Shown here in pieces: positions 1 to 12,085 of a stretch of DNA of 64,000 nucleotides. Each line of letters begins with the position of its first letter. The stretch's first letter is position 1. Where the stretch lies: positions 50,409,278 through 50,473,277 of the forward strand of contig NW_026262701.1 in the NCBI RefSeq assembly GCF_021869535.1. The letters are read 5' to 3'. The DNA is from Mytilus californianus. Its lineage: Eukaryota; Mollusca; Bivalvia; Mytilida; Mytilidae. The position numbers and the translations under genes are program-made. Below the pieces are notes generated by a model. That model ran no database searches and was not told the DNA's origin. It saw only the letters and a program-made list of their open reading frames with translations.

Positions 1-110
1 CTCTTTTTTTATTATTTTTCACTATTTTTTATTTTTGTAGCCATTTATTCTGCACTTTTTGTCCCATTATTCTCTATTCTGTTAATCACATCCAAACCCT
101 CATGAATAAA
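1..110. repeat. Pyrimidine-rich dispersed repeat fragment
   Basis: T-rich sequence with phrases such as 'cccattattctctattctg' that recur in slightly changed form at 62,925-63,105 and partly near 16,500-16,560. The copy is cut by the window edge. It is a dispersed repeat and not coding. Confidence 0.5.
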
Positions 111-241
111 AGTGTACTTGCAGGATGTTTACTAAGACAGCGTCACATGATGATAGATCCATTTATGGCGCGGAATCGGGTATTTGAAACAATTTGGCTT
201 CACAGATTAGCCCACATCAATCACATATATACAGAAATGGT

Positions 242-405
242 AAATATACTTTTTCAATGTTTTGGTCTTTTGGAAAATGTTGTTTGTGCTGTGTTTGATC
301 GTGTTTAAACCCCTCTACCAAGAAATTTGTTTTGCATGCACCACGTATAAAAATTGCGGTTTTTATCCAACGCAATCATAGGTTTGAACGTTGTTTTCTA
401 TTTAG
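242..405 (+). repeat. Direct repeat, copy 1 (partner at 791-941)
   Basis: About 160 bp running from 'tggtcttttggaaaatg' through 'ttgtttgcatgca'-like text to 'caatcataggtttgaacg' recurs almost unchanged about 550 bp downstream. The right copy has a short deletion. This is a local duplication or two copies of one dispersed repeat. The small open frames that cross it are not supported as genes. Confidence 0.75.
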
Positions 406-790
406 TTTTGTTTATATTTTTTCGTTTTGGCTTGTATTATATTTGCCTTCGGGTTTATATGATCCGTTCATTCTATTTCGACTCTTCAAAATTCAAGAGT
501 CTATCCTAAATTGAGGTAAATTATATGGCCTTCCAAATACCGTTTCGATTCCTAACATTACTGAAGAGACATTAAATGTCGAAATCCGGATATTGTGTAC
601 AAATTGTTGCATCTTATGTTTGCGGTATACCATCTTTTCCGCAAGTATATTGTTTTCTGTTTGGTATTAAATTAATAATTAAGATCCATTTTGTTACATC
701 TGGTGATCCGTTTATTTTGCAATCGCCATGGCAGTCGGCAGTGTTTAAGAACATCCGTTGTTTGACCTGCTAGTCAAATGCGTTTTGTTA

Positions 791-941
791 AAATATACCT
801 TTTCACTGTTTTGGTCTTTTGGAAAATGTTGTTTGTGCTGTATTTAGACCCCTCTACCAAGAAATTTGTTTTGCATGCACACGTATAAAAATTGCGGTTT
901 TTATCCAACGCAATCATAAGTTTGAACGTTGTTTTCAATTT
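791..941 (+). repeat. Direct repeat, copy 2 (partner at 242-405)
   Basis: Second copy of the local duplication. It shares long identical blocks such as 'acccctctaccaagaaattt' with copy 1 and lacks about a dozen bases present there. Confidence 0.75.
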
Positions 942-960
942 TAATATTGTTTATATATAT

Positions 961-985
961 ATGTGTGTGTGTGGGCGTATGTGTG

Positions 986-1041
<56 letters not shown>

Positions 1042-1054
1042 TGTGTGTGTGTGT
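961..1054. repeat. (GT)n / (GCGT)n microsatellite
   Basis: A run of GT units changes into about a dozen GCGT units and back to GT. The Cys-Val-Arg-Ala and His-Thr-Arg-Ala open frames on the two strands are translations of this repeat and not proteins. Confidence 0.97.
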
Positions 1055-1149
1055 TTTACCTGTAGATACAACTGAATTCCACTCGTTTTGGAGTTATATA
1101 AAATGGCCAACTTCTTTTTCCATATTGTCATTTAGTGGTCTCGACTTAT

Positions 1150-2600
1150 ACAATGCACAAAGCAACGACCTTGATTAACTTTCATAAACCATTAATTATC
1201 AAGATTTAATAGATCATTAATTTATTGACAAATAAAATCACTTAGAGATCATTTCTTAAATGAGGATTTGTAAAAAACTGCAAAATACGCAGTGTGGATT
1301 AAGGCGGAGGCGCAACCAAATCCTTGATCCGCGCCTAACAACGATCAATACAGGAATCATATTTCATTGTCATGAACACGTTTGTGCATTCAAAAAAGGA
1401 CATGATTGGTCGGCCGCCGTTGAACGCTTAAACATGTCCTTCAGTCACTTACAGCCCAATCGTTGGGGAATGAGTGAAACGTTTTGCATACAACACCATG
1501 TATACATGTTTGATCATAATGATTAAAGTGACGAAAACTGGACAAATTTGGGGTGATGGCGAATGAACACGTCTCTGGGTGTTACAACTATACATCAGGA
1601 TCTACAGCTATTTCCAGTTTCCTTTTTTCAGAGTGTGTCAGATAGTCCTAGTATTTAAACATATCCCCGAAATTGACCAAATTAACAAAAAACAGGATAG
1701 CAAGGTCTACTCGTCGTCCTTGGAAATTGCAATATAAAAAATGCTGTTTCATGGTGCGTTGTGGAGTATTAGAGTTCATAAAACGAAAGGAAAATTTATT
1801 GATTAAAGCTATTATCTGTCGAAAGATTAAACCATAAGTTGAAAAGTTAATACTTTTAAAGGTCGTCTCGATATTTGCACGTATATTGATGTTTTCTGAT
1901 TGAATTTGCATTTTATGTTTTTTGCCAGAATTGCGTCACATTTGAAGGATTGGGGTATGATAAACTCTATTTTTTGGCACCTGATATTGCAAAAAAATAG
2001 CAACCTTCTCCAATCCATTCAGAATCATGTTAGTACTATGAGTTCTATTGATAAATCATACGATAAAATCATGTAAACTTGTGTTCAGAAATGTTAGCTG
2101 TAAAGTTAATATGAAGTCAGAAACATGTTGAAATTGACGTATTTGACATAAAATGACCATTTTACTCATAGATTTTGATACAATAAGTAATAAGCCAATA
2201 CCATACCCAAAAAAACACATTTAAACCACTTCTTTGTACAAGACAAATATCACATGGCTCATAATTATGATAAGATCTCGAAATGAAATTGTTGTAGCAA
2301 TTTTGCAGTTTTGAGTTGCGTGACTTTCAAGTCGTAAGGCAAGTATGTAATACAAAATTTAAAACAAGAGTGCACATGCTAAAATGTCTTGCCTGCTTTA
2401 CTTATCAGGTTTGAATTATGTTGAAAGTCTGTAAAATGTAACATTTTTGACATACACTTAACATTAATTTATCGATAAATTATTCCATGATAATGAATTC
2501 AAGGTTAGACGAACAATTTCAAACAAACATGTTACATTGTATCATAGGTCAATATTATTTGTTCAGTGTATGTTCACTGGTGTTAATATGTCCTTTGATT
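1150..2600. other. AT-rich intergenic sequence, no gene recognised
   Basis: I see no domain, RNA gene or bounded element. A minus-strand open frame at 1,648-1,911 (87 codons) has no motif I recognise and could be a retroelement relic or chance. Confidence 0.4.
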
Positions 2601-2754
2601 GAGTTAAGCCATATATGAGGTTCAGGTAATGTAAAACCTGACAAACAGACATGCATACCTTACAATCAGTCGGTACTCAAAATAAAATGACCCTATTGCC
2701 TATAGTATGCAAGAAAAAGACCAAACAACAAAATTACAATGAACCATGAACCAT

Positions 2755-3072
2755 AAAGATGAGGTCAAGGTCAGAAACCTTCCAGTCGGACATGTACGCC
2801 ATATAAGCATTCCATGTACCAACTATAGTTGACATATTGCGTATAGTATCTTAGATAAGGACTGGACCACGAAAACCTAACCTTAATCACCGATCCATGA
2901 AATGAGGTCGAGGTCAGATGAACCCTATTTGACAGACATGAAGACATTGCAATGAATCCATATACCAAATTTAGTTACCCTATTAATCATAAAAGTGAGA
3001 AATTCACATGACAAAATAATATAGATTCTTTCAGGCAGTCGCTTGAACTTTGAAATGAGGTCAAGGTCAATG
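2755..3072 (+). repeat. Degenerate ~130-150 bp tandem repeat with GAGGTCAAGGTCA core
   Basis: The phrase 'gaggtcaaggtcag' occurs at 2,761, in changed form at 2,903 (gaggtcgaggtca) and at 3,056. The sequence between also resembles itself ('gacatgtacgcca', 'gacatgaagacat', 'atataccaaatttagttacc'). This is a tandem or dispersed repeat core. A terminal phrase 'tttcgtcgcaggcgaaac' at about 3,222 is a small hairpin and may mark the end of the element. Confidence 0.55.
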
Positions 3073-3549
3073 GGCATATGATAGACTGAAACTTCGTAAC
3101 ATAAGGTTTCTGCATAAAAGGTATGTAGCACCCGGGTCTTCTTCCCACTGAAATATAAAGCTTTATACAAATACTTTACAACGCCGCCGAATTGTAATCC
3201 CTGTGTCTCGCATTCTGGGGACTTTCGTCGCAGGCGAAACAAAAGAACTAGTACTGATATCTTAGTTACAGACGTATTTTTAATGAGCACCGGAAATGTA
3301 TTTAAAAATGTTTATAGTATTTTTTTTTTCATTTTCAAATTCAAGGGGCCAAAAATGTGAACTTCTCCTTTGTTTTATGACTAAATTTAAACGAAAAATT
3401 GTCACTGGCATATATCCCTTCGATTTGACTGTTTGTTAGTTGTTTATTTTCTTTAATTTCACTAGTTAACCTCGTATACATATTTACGGAATATTGGTTC
3501 CCGTTACATATTCAACCAATCATTAGAAAAACAAACTGAACTTACGGTT

Positions 3550-3935
3550 TTTATACATCCCAACTCGTTCGCTATGCCCGTGTCTGTAGTGACGTTTTGG
3601 ATTTTAAAGAACGTAATCTATGTATTACTGGTAAATCATTAAGTCATATTGTGTTACCACAAATTAGGTAAAATCTTTACTAAATTCTTCCATAGATGCA
3701 AAGATTTGGTTTGCAACCTTGGCTGTACCCGTAGAAAACTGATTTCAAACGGAATAGCACTCCCTAAATTTTACGGTGATGTTGTTTACCGAGCATGAAA
3801 ATTTAGATACGATCCGGATAACTTGACTTATCAAATCCTTTAAATAAATCTATTCGAAAAGATTACCAAAACAACGCTGTGATTAGATCTTTGAATATTG
3901 TTTTTTTGGATGTGTACTGATTGATGTTAAGTCTT
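3550..3935 (+). pseudogene. Decayed retroelement reverse-transcriptase C-terminal region
   Basis: Translated with several frame changes, the stretch gives YTSQLVRYARVC, then DFKERNLCITGKSLSH, then a Thr-Lys-Phe-Phe-His-rich segment and FYGDVVY. I associate this series with the C-terminal end of a retroelement polyprotein common in mussel and other invertebrate genomes. Stops and indels show that it is dead. Related fragments lie at 7,648-7,790 and 9,835-10,060, all on the + strand and each followed by a similar non-coding tail. The retroelement class (Penelope-like or other) cannot be fixed from this fragment. Confidence 0.5.
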
Positions 3936-4139
3936 AGATACATGACTTTTTTAATTAGTTGTTATTGGCTTTGAACTAGCTGTCAGTACTGCGATTACTC
4001 TCAGATCTGTACTTTGTGTCCTTTTTTGTTAGAGATGTACAAATACCCTGCCACGTCCGTTTTTTTCTGCGTTGTATAGATCTGATGAGTTAAGTCCTTT
4101 TCAATTGATTAGTATTGTTTGTTCTTCTGTTGTGCTGTA

Positions 4140-4400
4140 ACATCACTGTCCCAGGTTATGGGGAGGGTTGAGCGCCACAAACATGTTTAACCCCGCCACA
4201 TTCTTTATGTGCCTGTCCCAAGTCAGGAGCCTGTAGTTCAGTGGTTGTCGTTCATGTCTGTCGTATTTGTTTTTCGTAAATTGTTTTGTTATGAATCAGG
4301 TCGTTTGTTTTCTCAATTGAATTGTTTCATATTTCCCATGTCGGTGCCTTTTATAGCCGACTATATGATAATGCTATTTGTATGGTCTTGTAGAGAATTA
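4140..4400 (+). repeat. Retroelement 3' tail repeat
   Basis: It contains 'catgtttaaccccgccaca' followed by 'cctgtcccaagtcagga', phrases shared with 8,080-8,125 and 56,070-56,110. It follows the coding relic at 3,550-3,935, so it is probably the 3' untranslated region of the same decayed copy. Confidence 0.6.
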
Positions 4401-4464
4401 GGCAAACAATGTAAGTATGGATGCGGAAGATACCAAATCAATATGCAAACTCTTTAGTCGATGA

Positions 4465-4630
4465 AAACCTACTGACTACACCGTGGTAAAAACGAGACAA
4501 ACACCAGTATACAAAACACAGCATAGAAAAATAGAGACTGAGTAACACGAACCCCACTAAAAACCATTGGGGATCTCAGGTGGTCCGTAAGGGAAAACAG
4601 CCTATGAGTCCATAGTGTTTATGTGATTAG
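4465..4630 (-). repeat. Dispersed repeat fragment (inverted relative to neighbours)
   Basis: Text such as 'gagtaacacgaaccccac' and 'ggggatctcaggtggtccg' is a repeat phrase I associate with mussel genomes. The orientation appears opposite to the tail at 4,140-4,400. This assignment is from memory only. Confidence 0.35.
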
Positions 4631-5029
4631 ATATAATGAAAGCATACTACTTCAAGAATACTACAGTCATATGAACTTATAATCAGGATCGTCCTGCATA
4701 GCACTAGGCAAACATTGAAGAGTAATATTTGAGAAGGATATATTTGTTTTCGTCACCAGTTTCCCTATTGCAGAGGCTTGTTTTCAGGGTAAAGATAAAG
4801 ATAAACAGAGAGGCTGTTAATAGTAGGTATATGTTATGGTACTAAAGTTATGAATGTTTAGACTCATACAAAGATGCACTCGAATAAGTTGACTGTGAAA
4901 GTGTAGATTACAATAACTCTTCACTAATTTCGTGCGTTCGAAGCGCTTTTCTGGATTTATCAGGAACGCTCAAATGCAAACATTTGCAGGCAGAGCTAAA
5001 CATGTGAAGAGCTATATGACTAAAAAGAA

Positions 5030-5300
5030 CTAGGAATCTGATGTTCAGTAGTTGTCGTCTGTTTATGTAGTTCGTACGTGTTTCTCGTTTCTTGTTTTTA
5101 TATTGATTAGACCGTTGGTTTTCCCGTTTGAATGGTTTTACACTAGTAATTTTTGGGGCCCTTTATAGCTTGCTGTTCGGTGTGAGCCAATGCTCCGTGT
5201 TGAAGGCCGTAATTGACCTATAATGGTTTACTTTTATAAATTGTTACTTGGATGGAGAGTTAGCTCATTGGCACTCATACCACATCTTCCTATATCTATA
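5030..5300 (+). repeat. Retroelement 3' tail repeat, close relative of 56,095-56,375
   Basis: Runs from 'gaatctgatgttcagtagtt' to 'actcataccacatcttcct' and matches 56,105-56,370 over nearly its whole length with few differences. The shared terminal phrase is 'tcattggcactcatacca'. It is non-coding. Confidence 0.8.
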
Positions 5301-5466
5301 AAATAGCCAAATTCATCCAAGGTCAACTTTGTCAGAGTGGTTGGAACCTTTGTTTCTTAATGATTCCTTGAATTAAAAAAAAGAGAAGTAACAATCTGCT
5401 CTATCACACTCTCAGCTATGTGTTTTTTTAATTTATCCACAGGCAGTGGGCGTCCTATCAATAATG

Positions 5467-5621
5467 ATAAAATATGGGCAATGGGAAGAAAATAGTGTCA
5501 ATGTATATAAAAAAGAAAATAGTGTCAATGTATATAAAAAAGAAAATAGTGTCAATGTATATAAAAAAAGATCTTTTTTATATACATTGACACTGTTTTC
5601 TTCCCATTGCCCATATTTTAT
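5467..5621. repeat. Large palindrome built on a 27-bp triplicated unit
   Basis: Three exact 27-bp units, each beginning gaaaatagtgtcaatg, occupy 5,488-5,568. They are followed by an AGATCT centre and an inverted copy of one unit. Inversion continues past the unit into unique flank: 5,467-5,514 (48 bp) pairs with 5,574-5,621 with one G/T-type mismatch. The innermost 27 bp next to the centre also pairs perfectly. The structure can therefore form alternative hairpins depending on which repeat unit pairs. Confidence 0.93.
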
Positions 5622-5624
5622 TGT

Positions 5625-6030
5625 TACTGCTAGAACGTCTAGTGCCTGTGATTTATCATACTGTCATTATTTGCCTTTATTGTCTTTTAAATTTAGAATT
5701 TAAAGTAATCTAAGCTATGGCATCATCAGAAAAGAAAACGTTGAAAAGTGAAGCAAGATGTTTTTTGATAGTATATGAAAAATGTCTGATGCCGAAACGT
5801 AGAACTGGAGATTTGTCTTAAAAATCATTGATGTAAAGTTAATTCGTTGCATTTTAAATAAAAAATCTATTTTTAATTGGTCTGCATGAGAGGGTGACAT
5901 TCAAAAAATTGTCTCATGTTGTGCCATGGGATAGATTAAAATGTTTCCCTCGTATCAACTAATCCTGCATCTGGCATTTGCAGTTTAGTAAACATGTTTA
6001 TTGTTATAGCAAAACATCGTTAATTAGCAT
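5625..6030. other. AT-rich sequence, nothing recognised
   Basis: No supported gene, repeat boundary or RNA signal. The short minus-strand frame at 5,715-5,900 has no recognisable motif. Confidence 0.4.
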
Positions 6031-6035
6031 ATAAA

Positions 6036-6180
6036 AATAAGAGGATGTGGTATAATTGCCAATGAGACAACTCTCCACCAGAGACCAAATAACATAGAAG
6101 TTAACAACATTACTATAGGTCACCGTACGGCCTTCATCAATGATTAAAACCCATTACGCATAGTCAGTTATAAACAGTCT
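6036..6180 (-). repeat. Inverted copy of the retroelement 3' tail
   Basis: 'gatgtggtataattgccaat' and 'gagacaactctcca' are the reverse complement of the 'tggagagttgtctcattggc' end found at 5,240-5,285, 41,215-41,255 and 56,325-56,360. It extends into 'ggtcaccgtacggccttcat'. Confidence 0.75.
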
Positions 6181-6384
6181 GTCTAGATAATTGCGTTACT
6201 GAATTCCAAGAACTTGTTTAATAAAATATATTAAAATAATGTATAAAAAATAGAATTAAAATATTACAAAAACATACTAAAAGTAAACTGGTAAGGATAG
6301 ATTATATGATTGAAAGTGGACTTACAGGTAAGTAAGTTAGTAGAGGTAAGTACACTGAAAAATAGTGCTTTTGAAAAATAAACA

Positions 6385-6580
6385 CTTGTATTACATGTTT
6401 AGTTCTAAACGTGTTTAGGATTATGTTTAATATCTAAGAACATTTCTAAGTGAGCACATTAGATGTACACATGTCTTGAATATATACACTTTTAAATGTG
6501 TTTGAGAAATAACGTGTTGAGGATTTAAACACTATTTCATAAGCTAAACACGATTCTAAACACAATCCTAAACACATTGT
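6385..6580. repeat. Imperfect inverted array of TAAACA-type motifs
   Basis: The left half has GTGTTTAG / ATGTTTA motifs and the right half has TAAACACGATTCTAAACAC and CCTAAACAC motifs, so the two halves are roughly reverse complements. The hexamer TAAACA and its complement occur many times within 200 bp. No gene is visible. Confidence 0.5.
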
Positions 6581-6970
6581 CAACCTAAATATGTACAAAA
6601 AAACTTGATGAACACAAAACATTTGTTCACAATCAGTGTACATAAGTAAGACATTTAGTCAGCTGATATATACATTTTAACAGAACACGTCAAAAATAAA
6701 AATATAGATACAAGGGAACACATATAACTATGCAAATACACACTAAAGACATTTTTTTCAAATAAACAAAGAAACAAACATATAAAAAACTAAGTTTATC
6801 AAAAATAAATATCCATTTCAGAGTGACTAAATACATTGCAGTCAAGCAACTAACATTAAGCACTAACGATAAAAGATGGGATGATACCAGCCTTTACAAT
6901 AACAATCCATCCACCATCCACGAGGCAGTTCGATTTTCAGGGCTCGCAACTTCTTTTTTGATCTGACCTT

Positions 6971-7129
6971 CTAATTGTTTTTTGGATTCGATCGCCACTG
7001 GTGATTCTTTTGTAAACGAAATGTTCGTTTGATGTAGCCTGGTATATTTGAGCCCATGGGATTGATGCCACTGCTGGTTGACGATTCGTCAACGAGGGTA
7101 TCACCAGCCCAGTTGTTCTGTGCTGACAT
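6971..7129 (-). pseudogene. Possible coding relic, 52 codons, unknown family
   Basis: The minus-strand frame starts at a Met at 7,129 and begins MSAQNNWAGDTLVDESS, with a basic segment GYIKRTFRLQKNHQWR before a stop at 6,971-6,973. Base composition is visibly less AT-rich than the flanks. Coding-like residues continue in the same frame past the stop, which would fit a decayed exon or retrocopy. I do not recognise the family, and a chance frame is a real alternative. Confidence 0.2.
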
Positions 7130-7647
7130 GAAATATCATTGATACTGTTCTTTTATTTTAGGCCAACGGCCAATTTCCGCTATATTCATTTCACACTATA
7201 GAGTCACAGAAGAAAGTTTTATATAAGTTGTAGCAAATAAATCTGCTATCAAATTTCAAGTTCAACAGGCCATTTGATTGAATAAGAAGACTTCTGTTTG
7301 ATTAGATTGTGTGGACGTGTAGCGTAGAGAGTCGAAAAGTCAACCGTATTGAAAGGACAATCAAAAGCAAATAATGCATTTAAAATATCCAAATAGTGTT
7401 TACACTCCAAAAATCGAATCGAGCCCAGGCTTAAAAATAACATGACCAGAACTCACCAGAAGCACTCGAATGAAAACAGTTGGTAGGCCAGTAACCTTCT
7501 TGGATATTTTTATTACCCATTTAAATGAAAGAGTGACATTCAGATGTGATCATTCTTGCCAAGTTTCATATACCAAACAATTTCTTATAAAAAGATTAAA
7601 ATTTAAAAACAAATGCACCAAAAGATGAGTCGACCTCCAAAATGTTT

Positions 7648-8375
7648 TTTTTATCCAAACCTTTAAACAGACTTATTCAGAAGGGATATAGTTACGATAC
7701 TGTTGTAAGGTCATTAAAGATGGCATTTTTTTCAATTAATATTGATTCACTCATAGGGTCTTTGCATCGGAAATAAACACATTTATTCTAAAACCAGTTG
7801 TTGGCATGATACGGGTTATGTTCTTCTCGTATATTTTGTGATGGTATGATACTAAATCCCTAACGGTAGGGATTGTCCTTGATTTTCATATGATGAAGAC
7901 ATAATCTTTCAATCAGTTTAATTGAGGTCTGGAGCTGGCATGTCAGTAAATGCTCGTAGTCCTTTGTTAATTTATGTTATCATTGTCATTTTAAACTGAG
8001 TTTTACTGTGCGTATTGCTATGTGTTTCTTTATTCTACATTGGCTAGAGGTATAGGGGAGGGTTGAGATCTCACAAAACATGTTTAACCCCGCCGCATTT
8101 TTGCGCCTGTCCCAAGTCAGGGGCATCTGGCCTTTGTTAGTCTTGTATGTTTTTTTTTTAATTTCGGTTCATTTATATGTTTCGGCGTTTAGTGTGACGT
8201 TCATTTTTTTTATAAACTAGTACATATTTTTGTTAAGAGGCTAGCTGAATCGAAGCCCGCCTTCGGGTGCGGGATTTCTCGCTGTGTTGAAGACCCATTG
8301 GTGACCTTGGGCTGTTGACTGCTCTTTGGTTGGATTGTTGTCTCTTTGACACATTCCTCGTTTTCATTTTCAATT
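7648..8375 (+). pseudogene. Decayed retroelement 3' end with long non-coding tail
   Basis: A short coding remnant (LNRLIQKGYSYDTVVRSLK) at 7,655-7,720 resembles the C-terminal region of the retroelement at 3,550 and 9,835. It is followed by about 600 bp of tail holding 'catgtttaaccccgccgca' and 'gcctgtcccaagtcagg' at about 8,080-8,120, and 'tgttgaagacccattggtga' at about 8,285. The end near 8,375 matches 50,437-50,530. Stops show that the copy is dead. Confidence 0.6.
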
Positions 8376-8389
8376 TTATTTTAATTAAT

Positions 8390-9820
8390 ATAGATTAAAC
8401 TTTAGAGTACCACAAAAAAAGGAAACCATGCAATTAACACCAGGAAGCTCTGATGTAATTATAACAAAAAATGTGTCAACCGTTTGCAAGATGTCATAAT
8501 AGGTGTAAAAGGATTTTATTGTGATACTTAAGTCAATTAATTAGTTAGTGACAATATCAAATATTCTTGAGGTCGTTAAAAATGCATCGGAATACACTAT
8601 GGAATCCGCCAACGAAGAGTTCCGAATGATGCTACATCTTATTAACAGTAAATTTAGAATTATAGAACAATGATATTTCGTGTCAACACCAAAGAGTCGA
8701 CTTCTGGTGACACCTTCGTTGACGAAACTTGCATTTGAACAACGTGAAAATGTGAGTGAACTCTGCAAAAGGGTGGTACATTGGTTAAGGGGAGAAATTC
8801 TGTTTCGCAAAAGGTCTCTTATGCACGGGTCTTAAATCCCCAAGACAGAGTTTTCAAGGGAGTTACTGACCTAATTTTTCAAGCATATGTAAGAAGGGTG
8901 CCCAGGAATAAATGTTAATTTGTGATATGGCCAATTTCTGATGTATGTCTTTAACTCAAAGAGCTCTACGGTCAAAGTCTCAATTTGTAAAATACTATCA
9001 GAATTTGATTATTTACAAGTTTGTTTATAGCATATACTTATAACACTTTACAACAACTTTACATATTTCCATAAAATAAAAATGTTATTCAACGCTTCAT
9101 GTTACAGTTGAAGGCATTTTGATTCACTGAAAATTGCAAATTTACATGTTTTCGTAAAATAAACATCGAAAGACTTCTCAAACAAAATTATGATCTAATT
9201 AGCATCAAAACACAATGTATAACCTAAATTTCAACATTATTTTGATTTTGGTGAAGGATGTCCTTATTTTTTGCGTATAAATTCTGAAAATTTGTAAAAA
9301 ATCTTCAGGCGTTGATAATTTATTAATCTTTAAATCTAGCATTATACTTATTGGGTTTGTGATGAGAAGATTAAAGCAGAGGTATTTTTTTCCTTAGCAA
9401 TATATAACCGGTCAATATATATGTGTGTTTCGGCAATATAAATTTATCAGCAGGTTGTAAGTATTCCTATGGGAACCAATTGCTTTCATTTGATGTTCCT
9501 GTATTGTTATGAATCTCAGCGCACGACCAAACTCACAAAAGATCCGTTTAATTTCTATTTGATTGATAAATTTGATAGCATTTACCGTTAACTTGGTGAC
9601 ATGTTTGTTTTAAATAATCAATAATTCTCTAACTATACTGCGGAAATTTAAAACGGCATTATTTGTCCCTTTCTAAGTCGGATCTTTCAATTTCACGCAA
9701 GAAATCCTATGCAAAAATTTACGACATAAGAGACATTCCCTATTGCTAAATTTCCTTATTTCCTTATTTTGGGCCTCTTCTTCTGGTGTGTATGTTTCCT
9801 AACACACCCGGTATCAAGTC
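8390..9820. other. AT-rich sequence, no supported gene
   Basis: One + strand stretch near 8,548-8,667 reads as a helical-looking peptide (ILEVVKNASEYTMESANEEF) before a stop, but I recognise no family. The rest shows no repeat boundary or RNA gene that I can support. Confidence 0.35.
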
Positions 9821-9834
9821 AGGGAAGAACTAAA

Positions 9835-10455
9835 AACTTTAACTAAATTCTTTCATAGATACAAAGATTGTTTTTGGAAGGTTGGATGCACCTGTAGAAT
9901 TCTTATTACAAACGGGATATCAAATCATTATTTTTACGATGATGTTGTTTATAGATACCTTAAATTTTAGATATGACCAATGTAAACTCATTGATCCTTT
10001 AAATAAGCATTTTTTAAAAGGTTACCAATTTCACACTGTAAGAATTTGAATATTGTTTGTATCAGTATGAACATTTATTTTGTTGTTGATGCATTACTAT
10101 AGAGTGTTGAAATCGTATCGTTCTACAAACTGTTGATACTATGTATTTAAATTTAGGCATTGTAGTGCACAAAATCGTGTTTTCACAAACTGTTTAGGAC
10201 GTCTTTACGCTAAATCCGTTGGATTGATACTGATTGATACTTTCGTCTTGGAAATCTTGTCAAAACTCTAGACGTAGATTTCCTCGTTTGATTTGTTTCA
10301 TAGTTTGTCATGCTGGGACCCTTTGTAGCGTACTATACGAATTGGGTTCATTGTTAAATGCTGAACGCTTTGTTCCCTGTAGCTGTTTATAACCTCGTCC
10401 AATGGTCTCTGGTGGATATGTTTCATATTGGCAATCATACCACATCGAGCTTATT
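9835..10455 (+). pseudogene. Decayed retroelement 3' end
   Basis: A frame with Thr-Lys-Phe-Phe-His-Arg-Tyr, then a Cys-rich strand and ISNHYFYDDVVY, parallels the relic at 3,660-3,790. It is followed by a tail ending 'ggcaatcataccacatcg' at about 10,430-10,447. This is the third + strand copy of this retroelement end in the first 11 kb. Confidence 0.55.
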
Positions 10456-11624
10456 TTTATAACAATGCTAGGTAGAGACTACTATCTTCCACATAACCGG
10501 TAGGAAAACCAGAACAATAAAACAAGGAACACCACAAAATATGTTCATTCAAGAAGTACTGGATATAAATGAAGAAAAGGCCAAGAACAAATGCTACTGA
10601 AACCAAGGAGACAAGACAATTGACTAGATTTGTATTTTACAACTTACCCAAGCCTATAGTAAAATCCAATATACCAGACATTTCAGGTCACAATAATTAT
10701 GGTTATAAAAGATTCTGGGTATATACAGACACAGAACAAAACAACTGAACTATTCATCAAAGCATTTGTCACTGGCATTTTTAAGGTCTTTTCCCCTACG
10801 TAGAGACAAGGGCCCTTCACCAATAATTTGTGAGTTCACGTGACCGTTCATTTGCACCTAAGATTAAAGGTCATAGAGTACATACAGTTTTTACGCTTAA
10901 ATTTCAAGTTTGAATTTCAAGAAAACGATAAGAGATAACTGCATACATTCGCGTATAAAATATACCTTTCAACAGTTTATACATTAGACCCGAAACTATC
11001 CGACCATCCGTTCAAAAGTTACGACGAGATGATTCTTAAAGTATAGTTTTGTGTATATCTTTGAAATGGTAACAGATATCAACCTACTATAAACTGTAAA
11101 AATGATCAGTATTTCAAGACATTCAATTTGATGTCAATGTCAAGGTCATATAAGAAATATCACCTTGACCTTCAAAGGGGTACTATAACCTTAACCTTGT
11201 GACCTTTTGAAAGGTCAAGTTGTTTTGAGTTGAATGGTGGTAGTCTCATGTCTCTACGACTTCCGGTTCTCAAGTTTGGAAATGCATCATATATTTAATT
11301 GTTCATCGTGTATTTAGCAGATTTGAGATATCTGTTGTCGTGTAATAGAAAGGAGTTTGAAATTTTGTGAGGGAGGTGCCCCCACAACAGCTAGCCACCT
11401 GAAATTTTCAGAAATTGAAGAGTTTAACATAAGTTTGACTAGTTTGAAATTTTCATGTTTTATAGTGACTTTGGCAGTTTCAGAAGTTCTATTTATAAAA
11501 TTGTTATTGCATATTTTTTTTGGACATTGCCAAATGGGGTCATGTGACATATGAAATTGAACATCCAAATAAGCTCTATTAAAAAAATGAAATTTTTTTA
11601 AACCCCATTTTCTCCCTTAAAAAG

Positions 11625-12085
11625 ATTGGTTGGGTCATTAAGTACAAAAATTGAAACTTCTAAGATGGTAAGGTTGTCGCATATCAAATGAAAGTTCATA
11701 AAGCGTAAATTCCAAATATCAAATTTATGTTCCTCAATAATGGGTTGAGAGGGGTCAATTAGTGCCAAAGAAATTGTCTAAGATGATAAGGTTGTTGCAT
11801 ATCAAATGAAAGGTCGTTATGTGTATATTTCAAATATCAAATTCATGTCCCAAAAAAATGAGTTGGATGGGGTTATTAAGTGAAAAAATATCAAAAATAT
11901 CAAACTTACTAGATGGTGGTGTTGTCGCATATCAAATGAATGGTCATCAAGTCTACATTGCAAATATCATACTTCCGATCTCGAAAAGTTAGGTGGATTT
12001 AAATGCGAAAAGACAAAAGTTTAAGAAGGTATGCTTGCTGCATATCAAATGAAAGGTCGAAAAGAGTACATTGCAAATATCAGAA
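11625..12085 (+). repeat. Tandem repeat, about 115-130 bp unit, four copies
   Basis: The phrase 'gcatatcaaatgaaaggtc' or a close variant recurs near 11,676, 11,793, 11,924 and 12,038. Each copy is preceded by 'aagatggtaaggttgt'-like text and followed by 'attccaaatatcaaattt'-like text. Units differ by substitutions and small indels, so this is an old array. Confidence 0.8.

Noticed and set aside
901..1178. Overlapping open frames on both strands (Cys-Val-Arg-Ala and His-Thr-Arg-Ala repeats)
   Set aside because: They are translations of the GT/GCGT microsatellite.
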